Positions 1-6,882 of a DNA stretch of 7,970 bases are shown piece after piece. The first letter of the stretch is position 1. Each line of letters starts with the position of its first letter. The position numbers were made by a program, and so were the translations under genes. The notes below the pieces were generated by a model, which was given only the letters and a program-made list of their open reading frames with translations, made no database searches and was not told where the DNA came from. The DNA comes from Marinilabiliales bacterium (GTDB taxonomy: Bacteria > Bacteroidota > Bacteroidia > Bacteroidales > F082): positions 1 through 7,970 of the forward strand of contig PKSW01000098.1 in assembly GCA_002869465.1 (NCBI GenBank), written 5' to 3'.

Positions 1-534
1 GGATTTAAAATTGATGATGTTTTCGTTGGATTCGTTGATACTTCCCAGATTATAACAGATAGCATAGTGATTTTATACTGCCCGAATAGTTACTTCCATA
101 TAACCCGTAATTATAGTGTCAATTATCTTACGATCCCATTGAACTTCAGATATGTAAAAAGTTCGGGGAAATTCAAGATCTTTATAGAGGCCGGGGTTTA
201 CTATTCCCTTTTAATAAATGCAAACAGGGTTGGACAAGATGATCTGTATATGGAGCCTGAATGCGCCCCTCATTTTGAAGAGCCTTTTAATGTACCGGGC
301 CATCAATATGAAGATTATGATGGTGATGCCACCTCTCTTTTTAATACCTACGATTTTGGAATGAGTCTTTATTTGGGAGGGATTGTGCAGTTTAGCCCTC
401 AGTGGGGTTTAACAATTTCACCGGGCTTCATGTTTAGTTTTGCCAATTTATATTCTAATCCCGAAATTGATGCCAAATGGACACAGATATTCAAAATCAA
501 CGCAGGCGTAATCTACACATTTAAAAAGAAGTAA
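1..534 (+). CDS. Outer-membrane beta-barrel protein, C-terminal part (5' end outside window)
   Basis: The reading frame is open from base 1 to a TAA at 532-534, giving 177 visible residues, so the start lies outside the window. A GTG at 67 is in frame but nothing supports it as the true start. The sequence alternates polar and hydrophobic or aromatic residues in short strands, for example the stretches reading YLTIPLNFRYV, FKIFIEAGVYYSLL, FGMSLYLGGIVQF and FKINAGVIYTF near the C-terminus. This pattern, with glycines and aromatic girdle residues, resembles PorT/OMP_b-brl type small barrels that sit in the outer membrane of Bacteroidota. An acidic, proline- and tyrosine-rich insert between strands (about residues 76-110) would be an extracellular loop. 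The final residues are lysines rather than the aromatic C-terminus of proteobacterial porins. No specific ligand or role can be read. It converges on the hydrogenase operon and is probably unrelated to it. Confidence 0.7.
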   Translation, partial: GFKIDDVFVGFVDTSQIITDSIVILYCPNSYFHITRNYSVNYLTIPLNFRYVKSSGKFKIFIEAGVYYSLLINANRVGQDDLYMEPECAPHFEEPFNVPGHQYEDYDGDATSLFNTYDFGMSLYLGGIVQFSPQWGLTISPGFMFSFANLYSNPEIDAKWTQIFKINAGVIYTFKKK

Positions 535-566
535 ATATCCATATCTAAAAATTAATTGAATTAAAA

Positions 567-592
567 AATGCCCGCTCAAATGAGCGGGCATT
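567..592. terminator. Intrinsic terminator hairpin between convergent genes
   Basis: A 12-bp perfect inverted repeat (567-578 with 581-592), GC-rich in the centre (GCCCGCTC / GAGCGGGC), encloses a very short loop. Read on the minus strand it is followed directly by TTTTTTAATT, the classic layout of a rho-independent terminator for the hydrogenase operon ending at 616. Read on the plus strand it lies 32 bases after the beta-barrel gene, but the following T-rich stretch is weaker, so it probably serves the minus-strand operon best and may act in both directions. Confidence 0.85.
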
Positions 593-615
593 ACATTCAT
601 TAATTCAGTTTTTCA

Positions 616-1602
616 TTATTCAAAATCTCTTTTCAGGAATTGAATCCTTTCGAAAGAGGCATCAATCGTCTGGTTATCCAGGGCTTTTCCTTTAAAACTA
701 TCTATCGTAGTAAAACGGTTCTTTTGCATCCAGTTTTCCATTTCTTCCAACATCGTTTTTATAAAAGGAATGCCATGGATGTACAATGCACTGCATAGTT
801 GCACGGCATCGGCTCCGGCCAGTATTTGCTTTACAGCACCCTGGTAGTCGTGCACACCTGTGGAAGCTGCCATATAGCAACCAATATCATTACCTTTCAA
901 CAAACCGATCCAACGCATGGGAATGTGTATCTCATCCGGTGACGACATATGATTCTCAGAAACTACTTTCTGCGTATCTATATCAATGTCTGGACGATAA
1001 TACCTGTTGAACAACACCAGTCCATCAACCCCACTGGCTACTAGCTTATTAGCAACCGAGCAAAGGTTGGTAAAATAATAACCCAGTTTGATAGATACCG
1101 GGATATTTACTTCCCTCTTAACACTTTTCAGGATATCAACATATAGTTCTTCAATATCTGCACTTGCTACTTTCGGATCAAAAGGGAATAAAGCAATATT
1201 CAATTCCAAAGCATCGGCACCAGCCTGTTGAATAGCAGCAGCAAATTTAGGCCATTCCTCAGCTGTGGTGCAATTGATACTGCTGATCACCGGCACATCA
1301 ATTTGTGATTTTACATCTTCTACAAATTTCAGGTACTTATCAAGGTTCTCCTCTACGGAGAGCCCAACTACTTTTTCTTGGGCTTCTGTATACCAGTAAT
1401 AATAATCATTGGCTGAACCAGTCCTTGTATTCGATTCGGCTGCCAACCTAATCTGCTCCTCGAAAATAGATTTTAAAACAACGGCACCTATACCATTGTC
1501 ATTGCATTGCATGATTGATTTCATGTCGCCAGTTAACCTGGAACTACTTGCAATTAAAGGGTTTTTTAAATCCAACCCAAGATATGATGTTTTTAAATTC
1601 AT
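616..1602 (-). CDS. Dihydroorotate dehydrogenase-like FMN protein
   Basis: The 328-residue product is a TIM-barrel flavoprotein related to class 1 dihydroorotate dehydrogenases (PyrD). The N-terminal pattern YLGLDLKNPLIASSS with a conserved lysine at 43 (VVLKSIFEEQ), the second lysine at 172 (SIKLGYYF), LVLFNRYYRPD at about 196-205 and the C-terminal phosphate-binding stretch AGADAVQLC at 262-270 all fit the FMN pocket. The loop where class 1A enzymes carry the catalytic cysteine (ELNxSCPN) reads ELNIALFP at 133-140, with no cysteine, so ordinary dihydroorotate oxidation is doubtful. No PyrK-type electron-transfer subunit is adjacent. The start overlaps the stop of the upstream protease gene by four bases (ATGA), pointing to translational coupling and to a role tied to the hydrogenase operon. 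The substrate is unknown. Proteins of this type are commonly annotated simply as dihydroorotate dehydrogenase-like. The fold assignment is strong and the reaction is not assigned. Confidence 0.85.
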   Translation of the reverse strand: MNLKTSYLGLDLKNPLIASSSRLTGDMKSIMQCNDNGIGAVVLKSIFEEQIRLAAESNTRTGSANDYYYWYTEAQEKVVGLSVEENLDKYLKFVEDVKSQIDVPVISSINCTTAEEWPKFAAAIQQAGADALELNIALFPFDPKVASADIEELYVDILKSVKREVNIPVSIKLGYYFTNLCSVANKLVASGVDGLVLFNRYYRPDIDIDTQKVVSENHMSSPDEIHIPMRWIGLLKGNDIGCYMAASTGVHDYQGAVKQILAGADAVQLCSALYIHGIPFIKTMLEEMENWMQKNRFTTIDSFKGKALDNQTIDASFERIQFLKRDFE

Positions 1603-2102
1603 TCGCGTAACATACTTATTGGTAAATTATCTTTAATATATGCCCATCTGGCCAGTTTACGGGTTAAAAACTGAAATGACTGTTCAAGATTTAACTTCGC
1701 GTTATCAGAAAGGCCTTCTTTGAAGTCCCATTCAAAGCCTTTAATCGCTAACACATAGGTTTCTGGCTTTTTGCTGAATAGTTTTTCACTCAGATGAAGC
1801 ACATAGGCTGGCGAAACGGCATGCATGGTAAATTCAACCTGTGCATCACTCGGATCAACCTTCTGGAACCTGTATTCGTGAATATCTTCTTGCGATGCAT
1901 CCACAAAAACAACCACTTCCCAATCCGAAATTTTCTCTGCATCTTCAATATTCAACTGATAATTACTATCGGTTTGCATACATTTCAACCCATGTTCTTC
2001 AATCCATTCCTGTATTTTTTCAACCATTTCATTCCCCAGCGCATCATCCTGTCTACCAGGATTTCCATAGCCGTAAATCAGTACTCTTTTAGGGATTTGC
2101 AT
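1599..2102 (-). CDS. hoxW: [NiFe] hydrogenase maturation endopeptidase (HoxW/HycI type)
   Basis: A peptidase M52-family protein that would trim the C-terminal tail of the hydrogenase large subunit after nickel is inserted. The signature GYGNPGRQDDALG lies at residues 11-23, just after the first beta strand as in HybD and HycI. The likely nickel-sensing ligands are Asp20 (second Asp of QDD), Asp68 (VVVFVDAS) and His94 (MHAVSP). The start was set at the ATG at 2100-2102, giving 167 residues, one base after the hoxH stop. The frame also runs upstream to an ATG at 2139-2141, which would add 13 lysine-rich residues encoded inside hoxH, but family members begin shortly before the GxGN strand, so the shorter form is preferred. 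No clear Shine-Dalgarno sequence is visible. The gene directly follows hoxH, its presumed substrate, and overlaps the next gene by four bases. The family call is firm; the symbol rests on operon position. Confidence 0.92.
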   Translation of the reverse strand: MQIPKRVLIYGYGNPGRQDDALGNEMVEKIQEWIEEHGLKCMQTDSNYQLNIEDAEKISDWEVVVFVDASQEDIHEYRFQKVDPSDAQVEFTMHAVSPAYVLHLSEKLFSKKPETYVLAIKGFEWDFKEGLSDNAKLNLEQSFQFLTRKLARWAYIKDNLPISMLRE

Positions 2103-2103
2103 C

Positions 2104-3555
2104 TTATTTATTTTTTTTGTCAATGATTTCATTATTCGCATTCACCAAAGTCATTTCAAGCGGCATTTTACCTAATGCATGCGTAGCACAACTCAGGCAG
2201 GGGTCGTACGCCCTGATGGCAACCTCAACTGCATTCATCATGGGTTCCGTAATTTCAGCTTGCCCGTTCATGAATGATTTCGCTGTCAGGTTCACTGCCG
2301 AATTCATAGGTTGATTGTTATTGGTAGTTGAAACTATGAGGTTGGCCAATGTGATCTGGTCATCATTATTGATTTCATAATGATGGAACAATGTACCACG
2401 AGGTGCTTCGATCACACCTACCCCTTTATACCTTTTCTCTCCTTTAACAACTAGGTCATCATTTTGCAGATCAGGATCTTTTAATAAATCGCGGATCATT
2501 TCAGCACAATGCAGTACTTCAATAAGCCTTGCCCAATGATAATGAAGACTCATACCATTCGGTTTACCACTTGTGTATGCTTTGAACTCTTCGAATTCTT
2601 TCTGAGCAAGTGGTGTTGGCATAAAATCACAAACATTTAAGCGGGCCAAAGGACCTACCCGATACCATCCTTTTTCAGGACCGAGTTCCTTCAAATAAGG
2701 AAACTTCATATAACTCCATGATTTTACTTCTTCTTCGATATACTTATTATAATCTTGGCAGTCAACATCATGCAAGATGATATTCCCTTCATTATCAACA
2801 GCACGTAACACCCCATTATAAATATCGAAAGCACCATCTTCCCTAACAATACTCAGGTGATTTGAAGGATAGGCTGCAAAGTTATCCACCATCGATTGGT
2901 TATTCTTATGGTAATCTTTAAAGAAATCCAATGCTGCCTCGGACCATTCCACCATTTTATCAGCATTCAACGGGTCAGGCCCTGAAAGTAATTCATCTCT
3001 TTCTGCAATACTCAGGTTTTTATTAATGCCGCCCGGAATAGCTCCTGTTCCATGGATTTTCTTTCCGGCAGTCAGGCGAATGATCTCCTGTCCATATTTA
3101 CGCATCATCACGCCCTGAACAGCCAAATCGCGATTATTCATGGCAACACCAATGATGTTTCTTAGAGCAGGATCGCCGTCAATTCCGAATAAAAAGTCGG
3201 GTGAACTCAGGTGGAAAAAATGCAAAACATGTGATTGGAAAAATTGTCCGTAATGCATCAAACGTCGCATTTTTTCACCAACAGCCGTTAATCCGTGTCC
3301 GGTGCCGGCCCCAACAATTACATCAAGTGCTTTTGCTGCTGCTAAATGATGGCTCACCGGGCAAATACCGCAAAGACGCTGAACAAGTACAGGTGCTTCC
3401 CAGTATGGCCTGCCCTGAACAAAACGTTCAAATCCTCTGAATTCAACAATATGTAAACGGGAATCCCTGACATTCCCGAAATCATCCAACATAATCGTTA
3501 CTTTTCCGTGTCCTTCGACTCTGGTTACGGGTTCTATAGTGATTTTCTTAGGCAT
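2104..3555 (-). CDS. hoxH: NAD(H)-linked [NiFe] hydrogenase, large subunit HoxH
   Basis: This is the 483-residue catalytic subunit carrying the Ni-Fe(CN)2CO centre. The N-terminal motif RVEGHG (12-17) is followed by RLCGICPVSHH, with Cys62 and Cys65 as the first ligand pair. The C-terminal DPCLSCATH supplies Cys453 and Cys456 and ends at His459. All four metal-binding cysteines are present. After His459 a 24-residue tail remains, the expected substrate of the protease encoded next door. Blocks such as EFRGFERFVQGRP, KIHGTGAIPGG, SYMKFPYLKELG and VIEAPRGTLFHHY match, from memory, the group 3d HoxH of Cupriavidus necator, and length is also similar. No export signal is present, in keeping with a cytoplasmic enzyme. 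It follows hoxY after 27 bases and precedes the protease by one base. Confidence 0.97.
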   Translation of the reverse strand: MPKKITIEPVTRVEGHGKVTIMLDDFGNVRDSRLHIVEFRGFERFVQGRPYWEAPVLVQRLCGICPVSHHLAAAKALDVIVGAGTGHGLTAVGEKMRRLMHYGQFFQSHVLHFFHLSSPDFLFGIDGDPALRNIIGVAMNNRDLAVQGVMMRKYGQEIIRLTAGKKIHGTGAIPGGINKNLSIAERDELLSGPDPLNADKMVEWSEAALDFFKDYHKNNQSMVDNFAAYPSNHLSIVREDGAFDIYNGVLRAVDNEGNIILHDVDCQDYNKYIEEEVKSWSYMKFPYLKELGPEKGWYRVGPLARLNVCDFMPTPLAQKEFEEFKAYTSGKPNGMSLHYHWARLIEVLHCAEMIRDLLKDPDLQNDDLVVKGEKRYKGVGVIEAPRGTLFHHYEINNDDQITLANLIVSTTNNNQPMNSAVNLTAKSFMNGQAEITEPMMNAVEVAIRAYDPCLSCATHALGKMPLEMTLVNANNEIIDKKNK

Positions 3556-3582
3556 AATTCAATATATTATCAAGATTTATTA

Positions 3583-4131
3583 TTAGTCAAATTTTACAAC
3601 TTCGTATGGTAAATCCATTTCACTTCCGGTGATCAATGCTACCAGTGCATCCCAGATCAGGTCAGCGCGTGGCGGACAACCGGGCAAGAAATAATCTATT
3701 TTTACCACTTCATGGCAAGGATATACATTGTCAAGAAGTTGCGGTAATTCAGCATCGTTAGGCAGTATCTTTTTTGTATTCAGTTTTACAGTCGGCCCAT
3801 CCAAATAGGCTTCCTGCAAACATTCTTCAATTGGGATACCATTTCGCAAAGCAGGCAATCCGCCCATAATGGCGCATTCACCAAGAGAAATAAGGATGTC
3901 ACAATTGTCTCTGAAATATTTGAGCACTTCCACGTTTTCACTATTGCAGCATCCGCCTTCAATGATTCCAATATCAACACGTTTGGTAAACGTCTTAATA
4001 TCATCAATGGGTGATTTATTGAATTCAACCAACTCAATAAGGTCGAGGATACGTTCATCAATATCAAGTATTGACATATGACATCCGAAACATCCTGCCA
4101 GAGAAGTTGTTGCTATTACTTTTTTAGCCAT
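3583..4131 (-). CDS. hoxY: NAD(H)-linked [NiFe] hydrogenase, small subunit HoxY
   Basis: The 182-residue protein carries the proximal iron-sulfur cluster that passes electrons between the Ni-Fe site in HoxH and the diaphorase HoxFU. Four cysteines at the expected places would bind one [4Fe-4S] cluster: Cys14 and Cys17 (AGCFGCHMS), Cys86 (GECAIMGG) and Cys152 (LPGCPPRAD). The flanking EGGCCNSEN (58-66) is also typical of the NuoB-like small-subunit fold. There is no twin-arginine signal and no C-terminal extension for medial and distal clusters, so it is the short soluble type seen in group 3d enzymes and not the membrane or periplasmic type. The ATG at 4129-4131 is the first in frame and puts the cysteine pair close to the N-terminus as usual. 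It lies 17 bases after hoxU and 27 before hoxH. Confidence 0.96.
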   Translation of the reverse strand: MAKKVIATTSLAGCFGCHMSILDIDERILDLIELVEFNKSPIDDIKTFTKRVDIGIIEGGCCNSENVEVLKYFRDNCDILISLGECAIMGGLPALRNGIPIEECLQEAYLDGPTVKLNTKKILPNDAELPQLLDNVYPCHEVVKIDYFLPGCPPRADLIWDALVALITGSEMDLPYEVVKFD

Positions 4132-4148
4132 TTTTTTACTTTTAATCG

Positions 4149-4844
4149 TTAAACTTCAAATTCACTTCCAATGGGTTTCTTATCATACTTGCGGGTCCCG
4201 ATCGGCTCATTATAGCCGATTTCTTTTTTAAGTATGGAACCAACCGGACAATTGTCCATCGCCAATTGAGCAATTTCATCAGTCATGGTTTTTGCCATCT
4301 CCTCATCAATCACTACTTCTAATTTATAACCGCGATCCTTAAATGCAAAGTATTTTCTGCCTTGCTCATCTTCGATCGTTTTGATACATCTTTTACAGGA
4401 TATACAACGGTTTTGGTCTTTAACGATCTTGGGACTTTTCGCATCTACACCCTTTTGAGGGAATGTATATGGAAAGCGAGGAACCATCATTTCATAACGG
4501 TATGCCAATGCCTGCAACTCACAATTGCCACTTTTTTCGCATGATGGGCAGAAATGATTGCCGCTGACAAAAAGCAATTCAATAATACTCTTCCTGATAT
4601 CATTGATTTCCGCGGTGTTGTTTTCAACTTCCATACCATCAGCAGCAGGTGTTGTACATGCCGTCATATAACGGTTGTTGATTTTAATCGTGCACATCCG
4701 GCAACATCCTTTGGGCTTAGCACCTTCAAAATTGCATAAGGTAGGAATGTAAATTCCATTTGAATGTGCAGCCTGAACAATGGTTTGGCCTTCTTCTGCC
4801 GGAATTACTTTACCGTCTATTTTAAGTTTAATTGTCTTATTCAT
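4149..4844 (-). CDS. hoxU: NAD(H)-linked hydrogenase diaphorase iron-sulfur subunit HoxU
   Basis: A 231-residue protein homologous to the N-terminal part of NuoG. It wires HoxF to HoxY. The first domain (about 1-80) is a plant-type ferredoxin fold with Cys37, Cys48, Cys51 and Cys63 for a [2Fe-2S] cluster. Next is the NuoG-like His-Cys3 cluster region HFCPSCEKSGNC (97-108), offering His97, Cys99, Cys102 and Cys108. His97 is one residue from the first cysteine, closer than in NuoG, but I recall this spacing in other HoxU proteins. A third site has Cys147, Cys150, Cys153 (RCISCKRC) and Cys199 (DNCPVG) for one [4Fe-4S] cluster. The protein ends soon after, without the molybdopterin-like domain of full NuoG, and length matches known HoxU. 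It starts 15 bases after hoxF ends. Confidence 0.95.
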   Translation of the reverse strand: MNKTIKLKIDGKVIPAEEGQTIVQAAHSNGIYIPTLCNFEGAKPKGCCRMCTIKINNRYMTACTTPAADGMEVENNTAEINDIRKSIIELLFVSGNHFCPSCEKSGNCELQALAYRYEMMVPRFPYTFPQKGVDAKSPKIVKDQNRCISCKRCIKTIEDEQGRKYFAFKDRGYKLEVVIDEEMAKTMTDEIAQLAMDNCPVGSILKKEIGYNEPIGTRKYDKKPIGSEFEV

Positions 4845-4859
4845 TTTGACTTATTTTTT

Positions 4860-6740
4860 TCAGTTTGAATGGAATTCCGTTTTTCTTCCTACAAATTTGT
4901 TAGCGGCTTCAACCGACTTAACAATATCAAACGTATTGTCATAATCTGCCATGGCCTGAACATGTTGCTCATAGATATGCCTGAAATTGACTATACTGGA
5001 CAATATCGGGTTGGCAGCAGTTTGCCCCAGTCCACACCTGCTTGCTTTGATGGTTTTTCCCCAGCTCAGCAAATCGTCTATATCTTTTCTTACACCATGG
5101 CCGTTCAATATTTTTTCCAATTTCATTTTCATGATATAAGGCAGGTTTCTGCAGGTTGAACATGAACCACAGGATTCTTCAATAAAGAATTCCATGAAAT
5201 TCATAACGACGTCGCGCAACAGGTCACGCTCCATATTGAATATAATCATGGAACCTCCGGTTGGCAAATCTGAATAGCTGAGTTTCCTGTCGAAGAATTT
5301 CTCAGCGACCATCATGCCTGACGGTTTGTACCATTTCATCAGGTCGGAACTACTTAAGTTATCAAAGTCGCGGGGGCCTATCAACATTCCAGAAGGGCCA
5401 CCTACTTGAATGGCCTGAACTTTTTCAGCACCGCACATTTCTATTACTTCGCGGATGCTTGTCCCCCAGTCTACTTCATAAATGCCCGGAAATTTACAAT
5501 CGCCTGATATACTTAATAGTTTGGTTCCTGTTGAGTCTTTCGTTCCAAACTGGCTGTACCACGCGGCACCATTTTTAATAATCCGCACAGCAGATGCAAG
5601 GGTTTCCACGTTATTCACAATGGTTGGATAGTTCAGATACCCTTTTTCAACCGGGAACGGTGGTTTGTCCCTGGGCTCTCCTCTTTTTCCTTCCAGCGAT
5701 TCAATAAGTGCAGACTCTTCACCACAAACATAAGCTCCGGCACCTAATTGAATACGGATGTCAAAATTGAAATCTTTGATACCACTGATATTTTGGCCCA
5801 GGAATTTCTTTTCTCGCATTTCACTTAAAATCCTGTTCAGGTATTTTAGCATGTATTTATACTCATAACGCAAATAAACCAATCCGATATCAGCACCTGT
5901 AGCAAAAGCTGCGATGACCATACCTTCAAATACAAGATCCGGGAATTCAGTAAGCATCACCCTGTCTTTAAAAGTGCCCGGTTCTCCTTCATCTGCATTA
6001 CAAATAATAACACGATGATCACCTTCCACACGGCGGCCAAAGCGCCATTTCATTCCTGTTGGGAAGCCGGCGCCGCCTCTACCCCTCAGGTCAGAATCTT
6101 CTATCATTTGAATAACATCTTCGGGAGAACGTTTTGCCAGTTCACTTTCAATAACATCAAATTTCTTATAATCTTTATTCAACAATATAGATCCCTTTCG
6201 GATGTTGTTATTGACCATTGCATGCATATCAGGATCGGCATTGTTTCCGTCACCATTACTCTCATAGATCAGTGATCTCAATTCATTGCCAGCTTTCAGG
6301 CCTTCAATGAGCTTGGATACCCTGTAAGGCGTAAGATTCGTAAAAACAATATCGTTGATAATAGCAGCCGGTCCCTGGTCATTCATACCTATACAGGAAG
6401 TATTGTACAATCCGAACATGCCATCTTCCGTTACATGTCCAAAAGTTGTTCCACAAGCTTTTTCAAAAGCTTCTTTCACACTGCTTCGATCGCGCATGCA
6501 AGCCGTAATGCTATTATTTAAATAAATGTTGTACTTAGCTCGTGGTTTGTCGCTAAAGAAATGATAAAATGAGACCGTTTCTTTGACCTCTGCTGCTGAG
6601 ATCCCCAGGGATTTTGCCAGCTGATTTACATCATTTTTATCGACATAACCCTTTTCGTCATGAATATCCAGCAGAATATCCATTAAGCGGCTTCTGTCGC
6701 TATTATACTTGCTGATGATTTGATTAATTTTTTCTTTCAT
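4860..6740 (-). CDS. hoxF: NAD(H)-linked hydrogenase diaphorase subunit HoxF (NuoE-NuoF fusion)
   Basis: The 626-residue subunit exchanges electrons with NAD(H) through FMN. Residues 1-150 form a NuoE-like thioredoxin-fold domain, starting with the helical segment before SFYHFF (57-62). From about 180 on it is NuoF-like: LRGRGGAGFPTGMKW (218-232) and NADEGEPGTFKDR (248-260) for FMN and NADH binding, then GAGAYVCGEESALIESLEG (333-351). The C-terminal SCGSCSTCR (523-531) gives Cys524, Cys527 and Cys530, and Cys569 in SRCGLG completes a [4Fe-4S] site. In the NuoE-like part only Cys81 and Cys116 of the usual four [2Fe-2S] ligands remain; the other positions are Asn76 and Asn120. The fused form without a separate HoxE is the arrangement of the Cupriavidus necator soluble hydrogenase, whose sequence, as I recall it, is alike along the whole length. 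It is the first gene of the operon, with the ATG at 6738-6740. Confidence 0.96.
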   Translation of the reverse strand: MKEKINQIISKYNSDRSRLMDILLDIHDEKGYVDKNDVNQLAKSLGISAAEVKETVSFYHFFSDKPRAKYNIYLNNSITACMRDRSSVKEAFEKACGTTFGHVTEDGMFGLYNTSCIGMNDQGPAAIINDIVFTNLTPYRVSKLIEGLKAGNELRSLIYESNGDGNNADPDMHAMVNNNIRKGSILLNKDYKKFDVIESELAKRSPEDVIQMIEDSDLRGRGGAGFPTGMKWRFGRRVEGDHRVIICNADEGEPGTFKDRVMLTEFPDLVFEGMVIAAFATGADIGLVYLRYEYKYMLKYLNRILSEMREKKFLGQNISGIKDFNFDIRIQLGAGAYVCGEESALIESLEGKRGEPRDKPPFPVEKGYLNYPTIVNNVETLASAVRIIKNGAAWYSQFGTKDSTGTKLLSISGDCKFPGIYEVDWGTSIREVIEMCGAEKVQAIQVGGPSGMLIGPRDFDNLSSSDLMKWYKPSGMMVAEKFFDRKLSYSDLPTGGSMIIFNMERDLLRDVVMNFMEFFIEESCGSCSTCRNLPYIMKMKLEKILNGHGVRKDIDDLLSWGKTIKASRCGLGQTAANPILSSIVNFRHIYEQHVQAMADYDNTFDIVKSVEAANKFVGRKTEFHSN

Positions 6741-6797
6741 TATGATTGTTTTCTTTTGATGAAAGGGTAAATAATTGTACTGTTAAATAATTAACAA

Positions 6798-6805
6798 CAA
6801 AAGTA
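6798..6805 (-). promoter_or_regulatory. Candidate hox operon promoter -7 element
   Basis: Read on the minus strand the sequence is TACTTTTG, a full match to the Bacteroidota sigma-ABfr -7 consensus TAnnTTTG. It lies 57 bases upstream of the hoxF ATG, leaving a leader of roughly 50 bases. A TTG that could act as the -33 element occurs 23 bases further upstream, which is a loose fit. It is the best promoter match before the operon, found by eye only. Confidence 0.5.
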
Positions 6806-6814
6806 TGCCAATTT

Positions 6815-6840
6815 TGTTAATTAATTCACAATTATGAATT
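6815..6840. promoter_or_regulatory. Candidate operator: overlapping palindromes between divergent promoters
   Basis: Two overlapping inverted repeats sit between the two putative -7 elements. Bases 6815-6830 read TGTTA-N6-TCACA, which differs at one of ten positions from the CRP/FNR-family layout TGTGA-N6-TCACA. Bases 6823-6840 form a perfect 6-bp inverted repeat AATTCA-N6-TGAATT, whose centre (6831.5) is almost midway between the -7 elements at 6798-6805 and 6859-6866. A regulator here could control hox and hypF together. The region is very AT-rich, so chance palindromes are likely and the call is tentative. Confidence 0.3.
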
Positions 6841-6858
6841 TAGAAATATTATAAATTA

Positions 6859-6866
6859 TATTTTTG
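6859..6866 (+). promoter_or_regulatory. Candidate hypF promoter -7 element
   Basis: TATTTTTG fully matches TAnnTTTG and ends 16 bases before the hypF ATG, so a transcript would have a leader of only about 10 bases. No convincing TTTG -33 element is seen at the usual distance; the area upstream is mostly A and T. It pairs back-to-back with the candidate hox promoter. Confidence 0.4.
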
Positions 6867-6882
6867 CCGGATATTTGATGGA

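Noticed and set aside
67..534. GTG at 67 as the true start of the left-edge gene
   Set aside because: The same frame is open to base 1 with barrel-like residues and there is no supporting promoter or ribosome-binding site, so the gene is treated as cut by the window edge.
616..1602. Calling this gene pyrD and assigning it to pyrimidine synthesis
   Set aside because: The catalytic-cysteine loop is not preserved, no pyrimidine gene is adjacent and it is coupled to the hydrogenase operon.
1794..2126. Plus-strand open frames of 83-110 codons opposite the protease gene
   Set aside because: They lie antisense to a well-supported protease gene, have no recognisable domains and show residue patterns of reverse-strand shadow translation.
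3786..4067. Minus-strand 93-codon frame inside hoxY
   Set aside because: It lies in another frame within hoxY, whose cysteine motifs are intact; no independent support.
4860..6740. HoxF as NuoF of respiratory complex I
   Set aside because: The fused NuoE-like domain, the truncated NuoG-like HoxU and the adjacent HoxY, HoxH and protease genes show a hydrogenase diaphorase; no Nuo membrane subunits are nearby.
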